Source: Saccharopolyspora elongata (lineage in GTDB: Bacteria; Actinomycetota; Actinomycetes; Mycobacteriales; Pseudonocardiaceae). From it: a stretch of DNA of 64,000 nucleotides. The notes beneath the pieces are model-generated. The model saw nothing but the letters and a program-made list of their open reading frames with translations, did no database searches and was not told where the DNA came from. Shown one piece after another: positions 43,541 to 52,390 of the stretch (positions are counted from its first letter, which is position 1; the number at the start of each line of letters is the position of its first letter). The stretch spans positions 1-64,000 of the forward strand of contig NZ_SMKW01000006.1 in NCBI RefSeq assembly GCF_004348985.1, in the 5' to 3' direction. The position numbers and the translations under genes are program-made.

Positions 43541-43650
43541 TTGCCGAGGAGAAGTACCAGGTGACCGGCCCTCCGGTCCTTCTCCGGTGACTGGCCGGTG
43601 ACTCGCACCGCCCGAAGTCGTGGGCCATCGGCGGCGCCGCATGGGTTGCG

Positions 43651-44811
43651 TTAATAAGGGAATACGTCCCGGTAGTACTTCCCGGGCGGTGGCTCGTAGG
43701 CGGCGTCGAACCAGTCGTGCGCTATCGACAACTTTCCGGACAAGCGGGACAGGATCGCCTCCGCGGCACCTAATATCGCGGGGAACAAGGACTTCAGCTC
43801 AGGGCATGCGGTGTCCGCCGCGAGGAGCAGTGCGCGGAAGTAGAACTCGACCGACTCGTGCGCGTACCTCCTGCGGTAGCCGGTTTTGTGCACCAGGAGG
43901 TAGCAGAGCCGGCGTCCGCCGAGCCGGTACAGGCGGACCAGCAGGCCGACGGCCAAGCGGGTCGCGTCCGGGTCGTGCGGTAGCCAGCAAAGCCGGTCGC
44001 GGCCGGGGATTTCACCCATCCAGGTCGATTCGTGGACCAGCAGGCTGATCGGATCGTCCTCGGGGACCGTCAACTCGCCGCACGAGGAGAAGTCCACGTG
44101 CACGATGGGATTCGATTCGAACGGAGAACCCGCGCCCGGCGACCAGTTCGCCACCAAGTCCTGCACCGACCGGCGCTGCTCCTCCACCGACTTTCGGCCG
44201 CGCCACATCTCGGGCCACTCGAGTATCAGGTTCTTCGGTGCCGCGTCGCGGAACGGGACGAGGCAGGACACCTGCCGCAGGCAGTCCTCCGCCCACCGCG
44301 CCTCGGTTTCGATCGCGACCATGTCCAGGCCGAGCCCCAGGCCGTGGTCGATGATCGCCAGCAGGGTCGTCAGCTTTTGCCGCACCGGGTACAACTTCGG
44401 GGCGGCGTACCCGCGCCCCGCATCTCGTACGAGCACCTCCTGCAAAGCCGCGCAGGACGCCGCGCAACGTTCGACGAGGAGACTTCGAAGCCGGTTCGCG
44501 CGGTCGTCGACCCCCTCCAGTTCGCGCAGCAGCTCAAGCACGTTGTACACGCGGATGCCTTCCACGTACCGCAGGTCGACGTAGTTGTCGGCGACACCGA
44601 CGACCGACGGGGTGGAACCGCCGGCCAACTCGCTCGCGACGCTCAGGTAGCGGACCTCCGAATCAGCCTGCCTGCGTTCGGAGAAGTGCTTGCGCAACAC
44701 CCGAGTCCCGCTGTCCCCGACGACCACTTCCAGCGACCGCTGCTCTTTCCACAGGTCGTCGCGGAAGAGCGAAAGATGTTTGACCGTGGGAGCTACAACC
44801 GAGAACACCAT
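43651..44811 (-). CDS. Protein-kinase-like fold phosphotransferase, uncharacterised
   Basis: I do not recognise a named family, but kinase-fold landmarks are present in this 386-residue protein. A Lys is in TRVLRKHFSE near 40, a hinge is DLRYVEGIRVYNVL, a catalytic-loop-like segment is FRDAAPKNLIL (RD...N, near 188), and a DFG-like metal site is IVHVDFSSCGEL near 238. This arrangement is like aminoglycoside phosphotransferases and related small-molecule kinases. It is the last gene of a minus-strand unit with a STAND ATPase, a HAD phosphatase and an RpiB-like isomerase, so a phosphorylated sugar or similar metabolite may be the substrate (inference). Confidence 0.6.
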   Translation of the reverse strand: MVFSVVAPTVKHLSLFRDDLWKEQRSLEVVVGDSGTRVLRKHFSERRQADSEVRYLSVASELAGGSTPSVVGVADNYVDLRYVEGIRVYNVLELLRELEGVDDRANRLRSLLVERCAASCAALQEVLVRDAGRGYAAPKLYPVRQKLTTLLAIIDHGLGLGLDMVAIETEARWAEDCLRQVSCLVPFRDAAPKNLILEWPEMWRGRKSVEEQRRSVQDLVANWSPGAGSPFESNPIVHVDFSSCGELTVPEDDPISLLVHESTWMGEIPGRDRLCWLPHDPDATRLAVGLLVRLYRLGGRRLCYLLVHKTGYRRRYAHESVEFYFRALLLAADTACPELKSLFPAILGAAEAILSRLSGKLSIAHDWFDAAYEPPPGKYYRDVFPY

Positions 44812-44867
44812 CCGCTCTCCGCCTTCTGCTGCCGGTCACGAGCACATCCCGGGGAACCGGTGGAGTG

Positions 44868-45317
44868 CTAGGCGTCGACGCTCCAGGAGTCGAAGGCGTC
44901 GAACATGGCCCGCCTAGCCACATCTCCGTCGTACGACGCCTGGTACCAGCTCGACAGGATCTTCTCCAGGTCGATCTCGTCCAGGGCCCACGACGAGAGG
45001 CACAGCACGTTGGCGTCGTCGTAGACGCGCGCCCACTCCGCGGACCGGGGGGTCATGCAGAGGCTCGCCCGAACCCCCGGGAACCGGTTGGCGCCGATTT
45101 CGACGCCGGCGCCGGTTCCGCACACCAGCACGCCGCTCGTCGCCTCCCCGTCGCGCACGGGCCTCGCCACCTGCGGGATGAACTCCTCCAGTTTGGCCGA
45201 GGGGTTCTCGCCATCCCGGTAACCGAACTCCTCGAACGCGGAACCGGCATTTTCCAGGAATTCCCGAATTCGGACCAATGCGGGTCCGGCGTGGGCGTCA
45301 CCGGCGATGACAATCAT
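44868..45317 (-). CDS. RpiB/LacA/LacB-family sugar-phosphate isomerase
   Basis: This 149-residue protein belongs to the RpiB/LacAB family, which interconverts aldose and ketose phosphates. IAGDAHAGPAL at 4-14 carries the Asp/His pair, and GVLVCGTGAGVEIGANRFPG has the catalytic Cys at 66 and the anion-binding glycines. The ATG at 45317 is chosen since GGAGG lies 5 nt upstream; longer starts exist. It lies 56 bp before the kinase-like gene and 121 bp after the HAD gene, same strand. Confidence 0.85.
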   Translation of the reverse strand: MIVIAGDAHAGPALVRIREFLENAGSAFEEFGYRDGENPSAKLEEFIPQVARPVRDGEATSGVLVCGTGAGVEIGANRFPGVRASLCMTPRSAEWARVYDDANVLCLSSWALDEIDLEKILSSWYQASYDGDVARRAMFDAFDSWSVDA

Positions 45318-45438
45318 GAAATCCTCCAGAATATCGCTCATCTTGAGGCGTGGAACCAGTGCCCGCAATGATGAATATCGCAGCATGCAGCATAGCGGGG
45401 AATTGCTCATCGGCCCTAGTCCGGGCGGGTAGTGATCG

Positions 45439-46284
45439 TTAGTTCCGCCGCAGTACGGACCGGGCCGCGATCTCACCCATCACCAATGCGCGTAGGGCTA
45501 CGGAAACACCGTCCTCGTCGTTGCTGGGCGCGAGGTAGCCGGCCGCGCTGCGCACCTCCACACTGCTGTTGGCGACCGCGACCGAGTAGTCCACCGCGGA
45601 GAACAGCGGCACGTCCGCGACTCCGTCCCCGATGGCCAGGGTGCGCACTCCCGTGCGCGGCTGCACCAGCGATTCGACCACTCTGGCCGCCGTCGCCTTG
45701 GACACCCCGGCCGGCATCACTTCCAGGTAATCCGGGTACGAGACGAACGAGACGAGGTCCTGCCGTTCCCGCAGCGCCCGGTGAAGAAGCCGAACGGTCT
45801 CCGGTGCTCCGACGATCATCAGCTTGACCGCGCCGGCCAACCGCTCGCCGATCGAGTCCACGTACTCCGGGACCGACTTCGATCTGCTGAGCGCCACCGT
45901 TCCGGCGTGCTCCGCGGCGACGTACCAGGTGGTCGCGTGGTACACCCACAGGGCGCAATCCGCGGAATCCGCCAGGCGGAGGACGTGTTCGGCCGCGCCG
46001 ACCGGGAAAGAAGCGGAATATGCGATTCCACCGGTCGCGCATTCGGCCACGACCGCCCCATTGGAGGCGATCACGTAGGTCGGGAATTCGAGGAGTTCGC
46101 GGGCGATCCGGAAGCACGCGGCCGTGGACCGGCCCGATGCGATCACGATATCCGCGCGCTCCTGCACCAGGTCCACTGCCGCCCGGACGCGCGGACTCAG
46201 GTTCAGCTGCGAATCCAGCAGCGTTCCGTCGACGTCGATGTATGCGATCCAGCTTTTGCCCATGCGAACCAACCCAACAGGCAT
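45439..46284 (-). CDS. HAD-superfamily phosphatase (Cof type)
   Basis: This 281-residue haloacid-dehalogenase-type hydrolase is of the Cof/IIB kind, which dephosphorylates sugar phosphates and similar metabolites. Motif I is IDVDGTLLDS (Asp-17, Asp-19), motif II is VIASGRS, motif III Lys is in GVSKATAA, and motif IV is LAIGDGVADVPL. The cap domain occupies about 85-190. It begins 12 bp after the STAND ATPase gene, so both are surely one operon. Confidence 0.88.
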   Translation of the reverse strand: MPVGLVRMGKSWIAYIDVDGTLLDSQLNLSPRVRAAVDLVQERADIVIASGRSTAACFRIARELLEFPTYVIASNGAVVAECATGGIAYSASFPVGAAEHVLRLADSADCALWVYHATTWYVAAEHAGTVALSRSKSVPEYVDSIGERLAGAVKLMIVGAPETVRLLHRALRERQDLVSFVSYPDYLEVMPAGVSKATAARVVESLVQPRTGVRTLAIGDGVADVPLFSAVDYSVAVANSSVEVRSAAGYLAPSNDEDGVSVALRALVMGEIAARSVLRRN

Positions 46285-46296
46285 CGATGAACCTCG

Positions 46297-48456
46297 CTAG
46301 CCCTCGTCGAGGGCCGACAACTTCTCCTGGACCTTCGCGACGTCGAGCATCCGCAGCTGCGATCGGTAGAGCTCGAGCGCCTGCTGCCAGAGCTCCCGGG
46401 CACGTGCCCGCCGCCCCAGCGCCACATGCGCTTCCGCGAGTCGGTCGAGAGCGCTGGGCTCCCAGTACTCGTTGCCCAATGCGCGGAACACCTCGATCGC
46501 TTCGCGGTAGTAGTCGATCGCCGCGAGGTGATCGCCCGTGTTGTGGGCGATGTACCCGAGACCGTCGAGCGCGTGGGCTTCCCCCTCCTGGTAGCCGGAA
46601 CTGCGATGCAGCGCGAGCGCTTCCGCACAGCGATCTCGTGCCTCGTCGTAGCGCCCCAGCTGCGCGCTGAACCACCCGACCTGGCTCAGCGAGGTGGCCG
46701 TCCGGGTCGGATCCGCGAGCCGCCGGTAGATCTCGAGTGCGCGTTGCGCGTGTTCCAACGCATGCCCGTTCTCGCCGTGAGACTCCCAGGCCAGCGCGAG
46801 AACCTGGTGGGTGTGGGCGGCACCCCGTTCGTCGCCGGTCGCTTCCGACGACGAGAGGGCGTGCTGCAGGTGGTGCACCGCGTCGTCGTGGCGGCCGGCC
46901 CTGCTGTACGCGTCGCCCAGATTCCGGTGGGCCAGCACCATTTTCCCGGCGTCGCCCAGCTGCTCGGCCGCGACGAGCGCGGACCGCCAGTTGATCAGGT
47001 TCTCGTGGATGTAGGCCCGGCGCCGGTGGTAGGTGTCCAGCGCCTCGACGAGGTTCCACGCCCGGACGTACCAGCCGTGATCGACCGAGTTCCGCACCGC
47101 GATGAGCAGATTGCCGTGCTCGGCGGCCAACCATTCTGCTGATTCGGAAGAATCGGCGGCCGTCAGCGGAAGGCTGCCGCGCTCGGGAGGCTCCAAGACG
47201 AGTTCCCGGGTGCGGGAGTACAGCTGCCGGGAACAGTCGTAGGCCGTGTGGAGGTAGAAGTCCACCAGCCGCTCGAGCGCCCGGTCCCATTCCTCGCCGG
47301 CTTCGAGCTGTTCAGCCTCTTCGGCGGCGTAGAGCTTGACCAGGTCGTGCATCCGGTAACGACCAGAGGCGCTTGCGTGCACGAGGTTCGCGCGTTCCAG
47401 ATCGCGCAGCAGGCCAAGCGTTCGGCGGATCGGGAGCCCAATGAGGCTGGCAGCGGCGACCGAGCTCAGATCGGCGCCCGGCACGAGCCCGAGCAGCTTG
47501 AAGACCTGCGACTGCGGCTGCGAAAGCGCCTGGGCAGACCAGGAGAACACGGCACGCAGGTCGACCCCGGGGCCGCCCGCATCGAGAGCGTCGAGCCGAC
47601 TGGATTCCTCGCGGAGCTCCCCGGCGAGCACATCCAGCGGAATCTCCGGTTGCAGGGAGATCCTGGCCGCCACGATGCCGAGCGCCAGCGGCAGGCCGCC
47701 GCAGTGGTCCAGCAGGTTCGAGACCGCCTCCGGATGCCGATCGACGCGTTCCCGGCCGAGGTGACCGACGAGCAGGTCGTGCGAGTCCGATTCGCTGAGC
47801 ACGTCCACCGACAGCGGATGAGCGCCGTACACCGCGACGAGCCCGGCGAGCTGGTAGCGACTCGTGACCAGCACGGCGCAACCGGAACTTCCGGGTATCA
47901 GCGGCAGCACCTGGTCTGCGTCGCGGGCGTTGTCCAGGACGACGAGCATCCTGCGCCCGGCCATCAGCGTCCGGTACAGGGCCACCTGCGCTTCCGGATC
48001 GGCGGGCAGATTGCTCGGCGAAACGCCGAATGCCTCCAGGAACGTGCGCACCGCCGTCGACGGGTGCACCGGCGTCCCGGAAGGGTCGAATCCGCGGAGG
48101 TTCACGTACAGCTGGCCGTCGGGGAACCGGTCCGCGTTCTGGTGCGCCCAGTGAATCGCGAGGTAGCTCTTGCCGATTCCGCCGCTGCCGCTGATCGCCG
48201 TGATCATCACCGTGCTGTCGTCCGCGTGGGAGCGCAGTATCTCGGTGAGCTGCACCAGCTCGCGGACCCGACCAGTGAAGAGCCGCGGTGCCGCCGGGAG
48301 TTGGCGGGGCAGAGCGGCCGGCCGGTCGGAACCGCCCAGGTTGATGTCACCGGTAATGGTGCCGGCCTGGATGACGTGACCGCCGACCAGCGCGGTCATT
48401 TCGTTGCTCGCGGATTGCATCTGCGGTGCCGGGTTCTCATCGGACGCCATCGTCAC
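46297..48456 (-). CDS. STAND NTPase with TPR repeats (AfsR-like, without DNA-binding domain)
   Basis: This 719-residue protein starts with a short segment VGGHVIQAGTITGDINLGG seen in actinobacterial NB-ARC proteins, then the NTPase: P-loop GSGGIGKS at 90-97, Walker B MLVVLDNARD, sensor VLVTSRYQL, GLPLALG and the MHD-type motif YRMHDLVKLYAAEEAE. The C-terminal 300 residues are tetratricopeptide repeats. No BTAD, toxin or nuclease domain is visible, so it may act as a sensor or scaffold. It heads a four-gene unit with HAD, RpiB-like and kinase-like proteins. Confidence 0.88.
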   Translation of the reverse strand: MTMASDENPAPQMQSASNEMTALVGGHVIQAGTITGDINLGGSDRPAALPRQLPAAPRLFTGRVRELVQLTEILRSHADDSTVMITAISGSGGIGKSYLAIHWAHQNADRFPDGQLYVNLRGFDPSGTPVHPSTAVRTFLEAFGVSPSNLPADPEAQVALYRTLMAGRRMLVVLDNARDADQVLPLIPGSSGCAVLVTSRYQLAGLVAVYGAHPLSVDVLSESDSHDLLVGHLGRERVDRHPEAVSNLLDHCGGLPLALGIVAARISLQPEIPLDVLAGELREESSRLDALDAGGPGVDLRAVFSWSAQALSQPQSQVFKLLGLVPGADLSSVAAASLIGLPIRRTLGLLRDLERANLVHASASGRYRMHDLVKLYAAEEAEQLEAGEEWDRALERLVDFYLHTAYDCSRQLYSRTRELVLEPPERGSLPLTAADSSESAEWLAAEHGNLLIAVRNSVDHGWYVRAWNLVEALDTYHRRRAYIHENLINWRSALVAAEQLGDAGKMVLAHRNLGDAYSRAGRHDDAVHHLQHALSSSEATGDERGAAHTHQVLALAWESHGENGHALEHAQRALEIYRRLADPTRTATSLSQVGWFSAQLGRYDEARDRCAEALALHRSSGYQEGEAHALDGLGYIAHNTGDHLAAIDYYREAIEVFRALGNEYWEPSALDRLAEAHVALGRRARARELWQQALELYRSQLRMLDVAKVQEKLSALDEG

Positions 48457-48674
48457 CCTCCGACTGCCCTACCTGAAGATCGAGGCTAGCAGCGCTCGGA
48501 CCACGTCGTGGGCGACCTTGGCGGAGAACGAGCAGACCGGGTTCGAAGGCTCCGCGCGTTGGGAACTGGCGGTCGCAGCGTCTGCTGGGGTGAGCCAGGT
48601 CAGGACCGGTGCGGGTTTGCGCCGGCCCTGACCGCTTTTTCAGGCGGTTTTCACGCCTGTCGGGGGTTTAGGGT

Positions 48675-50081
48675 TTAGCCGACTTCTGGTTCTTTCTCCG
48701 GCTCGGGCATCGTGATTCGTCGGGTGATCAGCCAGGCCGCCGCCAGTCCTGCGACGGCGAGCGCGCTTGCCGTGACGAAGGGGTCGATGCTCGTTGCCAG
48801 GGTTGGGGCGAAGGCGATGCCGATGTAGAGGGCGATTCCCGTTGAGCCACCGAGTTGGTCCGCCGCCCGCTGGATTCCCGATGCCACCCCCGCATCGTCT
48901 TCGGTCACGCCCGTGACCGCCGCGTACTGCAGCCCGACCAGGCCGAAGCCCATGCCCGCCGCGATCAGCACCATCGCCGGGATGGTCGCCGCCGCGCCTG
49001 CTCCGCCGGACGACGGGATCGCGATCGCCGCCATTCCCGCTGCGGTCAAGGCGATCCCGGCTCCCGCGCACGCCCTGGCGCCCCAACGCTCCAGCAGTCG
49101 AGGCACGAACGTCGCAGCCGCGACGAGCGACATGGCCAGCGGGAGGAGCATCAGCCCCGCCTCGAGCGGGGTGAGGAGGGCGCGCTGCTGGAGATGGAGG
49201 GTGAACAGCATGAACGACGTCGACAGCGCCGCGCTGAGGAGCGCGGTGGAGAGGTTGGCCATGACCCGCGTCTTGTTGCGGAAGAACGTCAGCGGGATCA
49301 GCGGCGCCGCCGATCGCTTTTCCACCACGACGAAAAGCGCCCCGGACACCGCCGACGCGATCAGGACGACGGCCGTGATCCACGGGGCCGTGCCGCCCTC
49401 GCCCGCCTCGATGACGCCGAACGCGAACAGCAGGGGCGTGAGCGTCAGCAGCAACGAACCCGGCAGGTCGAGCGGAACGCGTGCCACGGCACTGTCCGCG
49501 GGGACGAGTGCGATGGCGCCGATGATCACCAGCACGACGAACGGAACGCTGACGAGGAAGATCCACCGCCAACCGTAGAGTTCCGTGATGATCCCCGAGA
49601 GCACGAATCCCACCACGAGGCCGGTGCTCGCCACCGCCGCCCACACGCTCAGCGCGCGAGAGCGGCGAGGGCCTTCGGGGAACATCAGGACGATCGTCGC
49701 CATCGACGCCGGCAGCGCGAGCGCCTCGCCGACGCCTTGCAGAAGCCGCGCCACCACCAGCAACGGGAACGACGGCGCGAGGCCGGCGAGCAGCGAGGCG
49801 GCCCCGAAGAGCGCGGTCCCCGCGATCAGGACGCGTCGTCGGCCGAGCACGTCGCCGAGGCGGCCGCCGAGCATCAGCAGTCCGCCGCCGGTGATCGTGT
49901 ACGCGACGACGACCCAGGTCAGCTCGCGGGCGCTCACGCTCAAGCCCGCCCCGATCGACGGCAGCGCCACGTTCACCACGGTCACGTCGATGGCGATGAG
50001 GAACTGCAGCGTGGCGAGGCAGCCGAGAACGGACCACGCCCGGATGTCAGCCCGGCGTGGATTGGAAATGTCCGAGGTCAA
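48675..50081 (-). CDS. MFS drug efflux transporter (DHA2, 14 helices)
   Basis: This 468-residue protein has about 14 membrane segments. FLIAIDVTVVNVALPSIGAG (D1 motif, helix 1), MLGGRLGDVLGRRRVLIAGT (loop 2-3) and RLLQGVGEALALPASMATIV (helix 4-5) are characteristic of DHA2 antiporters that export antibiotics. The start is TTG at 50081. A leader peptide and alternative hairpins precede it by about 100 bp, suggesting induction by ribosome-targeting drugs. Confidence 0.9.
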   Translation of the reverse strand: MTSDISNPRRADIRAWSVLGCLATLQFLIAIDVTVVNVALPSIGAGLSVSARELTWVVVAYTITGGGLLMLGGRLGDVLGRRRVLIAGTALFGAASLLAGLAPSFPLLVVARLLQGVGEALALPASMATIVLMFPEGPRRSRALSVWAAVASTGLVVGFVLSGIITELYGWRWIFLVSVPFVVLVIIGAIALVPADSAVARVPLDLPGSLLLTLTPLLFAFGVIEAGEGGTAPWITAVVLIASAVSGALFVVVEKRSAAPLIPLTFFRNKTRVMANLSTALLSAALSTSFMLFTLHLQQRALLTPLEAGLMLLPLAMSLVAAATFVPRLLERWGARACAGAGIALTAAGMAAIAIPSSGGAGAAATIPAMVLIAAGMGFGLVGLQYAAVTGVTEDDAGVASGIQRAADQLGGSTGIALYIGIAFAPTLATSIDPFVTASALAVAGLAAAWLITRRITMPEPEKEPEVG

Positions 50082-50126
50082 GAGGGTGCTCCGATTTCCG
50101 AGAGGAATCTGAGCAGCACGAAGAGG

Positions 50127-50178
50127 CCGCTCCGGTCCAAGACGTGGAGCGGCGGAGCGTTAGGAGAGCACCGCCGCT
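50127..50178 (-). promoter_or_regulatory. Candidate ribosome-mediated attenuator
   Basis: Segment 50148-50155 can pair with 50171-50178 (8 bp, overlapping the leader stop codon), while 50146-50152 can pair with 50127-50133 (7 bp). The two hairpins exclude each other. A ribosome stalled on the leader peptide would favour the second. Confidence 0.6.
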
Positions 50179-50230
50179 AGCGGAGCGTCCTCGTGACGGC
50201 GGCCGCGGCCGCGGCAGAAGCGCCAGACAT
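50177..50230 (-). CDS. 17-residue leader peptide of the MFS efflux gene
   Basis: The reading frame MSGASAAAAAAVTRTLR begins at ATG 50230 and ends with TAG inside an attenuator hairpin. TAGCCT on the minus strand lies exactly 7 nt before the ATG, giving a leaderless start. Its role would be to stall ribosomes rather than make a product. It is supported by position and structure only. Confidence 0.55.
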   Translation of the reverse strand: MSGASAAAAAAVTRTLR

Positions 50231-50339
50231 GCCGAGCAGGCTAGCACCGCGATGAGCGCGTGCCGCAACGGTTTTTACGCCGTCGCGACCGACTCGCGAA
50301 GGCGGCCTTCCGGAGGGCCGGCGTTGGTAATCTTCCGGT

Positions 50340-50705
50340 ATGCCTGTTTCCGGGGCCGTTCGCGAGCGAATCCGCGCCTTCTTGGACGAGGGCGACGAGA
50401 TCCGGTACGTCTTTCCCGCCACCATTCCGATGAGCGTTCAGTCGAGCGTTCTGGTCGTCGTGAGCCGCGCGGCCGTCACCGTGCTGTCGACCGGTTTCTG
50501 GTCCACGAAGGTGCCGAAGTCGGTCGTCGCGCGGCTTCCGCGCAACACCGTTCTCGGCCCGGTGAGCACGCAGACCACGCCGTACTTCAGCCTGGACGGC
50601 GTCGATTACGAGATCGACGACGAGTACGTCGCCGTGGTCAACGCCGCCGACGCGGAAATCGCGTCGCCGCAGGACCTTCCGCAGGATCCGCTGCCGGACC
50701 TCTGA
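50340..50705 (+). CDS. Hypothetical protein with PH-like beta fold
   Basis: This 121-residue soluble protein has an N-terminal helix (SGAVRERIRAFLDEGDEIRY) followed by alternating beta strands (SSVLVVVSRAAVTVLSTGFW, RNTVLGPVSTQTTPYFSLDG). The pattern suggests a pleckstrin-like domain common in actinobacterial hypotheticals. TAATCT lies 6 nt before the ATG, so the transcript may be leaderless. No function is known and no operon partner is evident. Confidence 0.65.
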   Translation: MPVSGAVRERIRAFLDEGDEIRYVFPATIPMSVQSSVLVVVSRAAVTVLSTGFWSTKVPKSVVARLPRNTVLGPVSTQTTPYFSLDGVDYEIDDEYVAVVNAADAEIASPQDLPQDPLPDL

Positions 50706-50792
50706 CTCCGCGGTGCCCGGCGGTCCGGCGGCGCTTCGGATCCGTGATACTCCGGTGGTTTCGTCCGGCTGGTTTTGGTTGGGGTTCTTTCG

Positions 50793-51386
50793 TTGAGTGT
50801 TGGGTCTGCTGTGCTGGCCGGGCTCGTGCGGTGGGCGCGCGACGGTTCTCCCCGGCTCGGTCCTTCCGGCGGGGAGGGGCGGCTCGTCGTCGTCGACGGG
50901 CCCGCCGGTTCGGGCAAGACGACGCTCGCCGCTCAGTTCGCGGAGGCGCTGCCCGCTCAGGTCGTGCACATGGACGATCTGTACGAGGGGTGGAGCGGGA
51001 TGGCCGGTGGCGTTGAGCGGCTCGGTGAGCAGGTGCTCGATCCGCTGGCCGCCGGCCGGGACGGTCGGTACCAGCGGTACGACTGGGACGCCGGCGCGTT
51101 CGCGGAGTGGCACGACGTTCCGCGCGCGCCCTACCTCGTCGTCGAGGGCTGCGGGGCGGGAGCGCGGCGGTTCGCCGACCTCACGACGCTCCTGGTGTGG
51201 GTCGAGGCCGAGGACGCGGAGCGCCTCGATCGCGGCATCGAGCGCGACGGCGACGACGCGCGCGGCCACTGGCACGCCTGGATGGCCGCCGAGCGCGCGG
51301 TCTACCAGGCCGAGGGCACTGCTCGGCGGGCCGACGTGCGCGTCGACGGGTGGGGCGCGGTCACCTGGCCCGTGACGGGCCTGTAG
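50793..51386 (+). CDS. P-loop kinase (uridine kinase-like)
   Basis: This is a small P-loop NTPase of about 197 residues. Walker A is VDGPAGSGKTTLAAQFAEAL, VVHMDDLYEGWSGM carries the Asp-Asp of the uridine-kinase/AAA_33 type, and VVEGCGAGARR and LLVWVEAEDAERLDRGIERD give the LID region. It probably phosphorylates a nucleoside or small molecule. Start TTG 50793 is uncertain; TTG 50775 and GTG 50811 are alternatives. It is convergent with the next gene. Confidence 0.75.
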   Translation: MSVGSAVLAGLVRWARDGSPRLGPSGGEGRLVVVDGPAGSGKTTLAAQFAEALPAQVVHMDDLYEGWSGMAGGVERLGEQVLDPLAAGRDGRYQRYDWDAGAFAEWHDVPRAPYLVVEGCGAGARRFADLTTLLVWVEAEDAERLDRGIERDGDDARGHWHAWMAAERAVYQAEGTARRADVRVDGWGAVTWPVTGL

Positions 51387-51392
51387 GGACGG

Positions 51393-51758
51393 CTAGACGT
51401 CGAGGTACCGGTGCCGGTCGTCGGCGGGCGAGATCAGGACTCGGCCTTCGCGGATCTGCCATTCGCTGGTGCCGTCGATCTCGTGGCTCGCGAGGAACAG
51501 GCCCCGGACTCGGTCGCCGTCCTCGTCGGAGGCGGGGACCCGGGCGATCTCGGTGAGCTGGTCGAGCAGCCAGCTCGCCGCGAGCTCTCGGACGTCGCCG
51601 CCGTAGAAGGCGTAGCAGGTCCAGTTGAAATGCCGCTGGGGCAGGCCCCAGCCGTGGGAGTAGTGGTCGTCGTCGTGCGCGGAGATGATCTCCCGGATGG
51701 CGGCGAGCTGCTTCTGGTCGCACTCCAGCCAGCCTCTGATCGACACGTAGACACCCAC
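51393..51758 (-). CDS. Conserved hypothetical protein
   Basis: This 121-residue soluble protein has conserved-looking blocks VSIRGWLECDQKQLAAIREI, HFNWTCYAFYGGDVRE and GLFLASHEIDGTSEWQIREG. I recall similar streptomycete hypotheticals near polymorphic-toxin and immunity genes, but have no function to offer. GTG at 51758 is the start. It is convergent with the P-loop kinase gene, 6 bp apart. Confidence 0.65.
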   Translation of the reverse strand: MGVYVSIRGWLECDQKQLAAIREIISAHDDDHYSHGWGLPQRHFNWTCYAFYGGDVRELAASWLLDQLTEIARVPASDEDGDRVRGLFLASHEIDGTSEWQIREGRVLISPADDRHRYLDV

Positions 51759-51931
51759 TCGTCAGCCCTCCGTCACTCGTACGGGTCATTATGATCTTCG
51801 GGCATGTTCGGTCCGTTTGGCCAGGTCGAGCTGGGTGCGGGGCTGGCGCGCGGGGTTCTTCGCCGTTGCCGGAGGGGCGTCGCGCGAGTCTTTATTTGAT
51901 TCGTTCCAGAAAAGCTGGTAGGTATGGGTAC

Positions 51932-52357
51932 ATGCCGTCCATCGATGCCGTCGCCCTCCTCAAGGAGGCGTCGTTGCGGGTGACCCGTCCGCGGGTTGCC
52001 GTGCTCACGATGGTCTCGGACAATCCCCATGCGGACACCGACACCATCGCGACCGCGGTCCGCCGCGAGCTCGGTTCGGTGTCGACCCAGGCGGTCTACG
52101 ACGTCCTGCGCGCGCTGACCGAGGCGGGCCTGGTCCGTCGCATCGAGCCGGCCGGTTCGCCCGCCCGGTTCGAGACGCGCGTGGGCGACAACCACCACCA
52201 TCTGGTGTGCCGAAATTGCGGTGCCATCGCCGACGTCAACTGCGCTGTGGGCGAGGCGCCCTGCCTGCACACCGAGGACCCGCACGGATTCGTGCTCGAC
52301 GAGGCCGAGGTGACCTTCTGGGGCATCTGCCCCGACTGTCTCTCCCGTGCCGAGTGA
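51932..52357 (+). CDS. Fur-family peroxide/iron-responsive repressor
   Basis: This 141-residue metalloregulator has a winged helix in the first 80 residues (LKEASLRVTRPRVAVLTMVS, STQAVYDVLRALTEAGLVRR). The dimerisation domain carries DNHHHLVCRNCG and the C-terminal CPDC; the two CxxC pairs would hold structural zinc. It stands 33 bp before a catalase gene, the usual FurA/CatR arrangement in actinobacteria, so it probably represses that catalase until peroxide oxidises it. Confidence 0.9.
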   Translation: MPSIDAVALLKEASLRVTRPRVAVLTMVSDNPHADTDTIATAVRRELGSVSTQAVYDVLRALTEAGLVRRIEPAGSPARFETRVGDNHHHLVCRNCGAIADVNCAVGEAPCLHTEDPHGFVLDEAEVTFWGICPDCLSRAE

Positions 52358-52390
52358 GCCAGTCAACATCCCACCACCGAGGAGCGAGTT

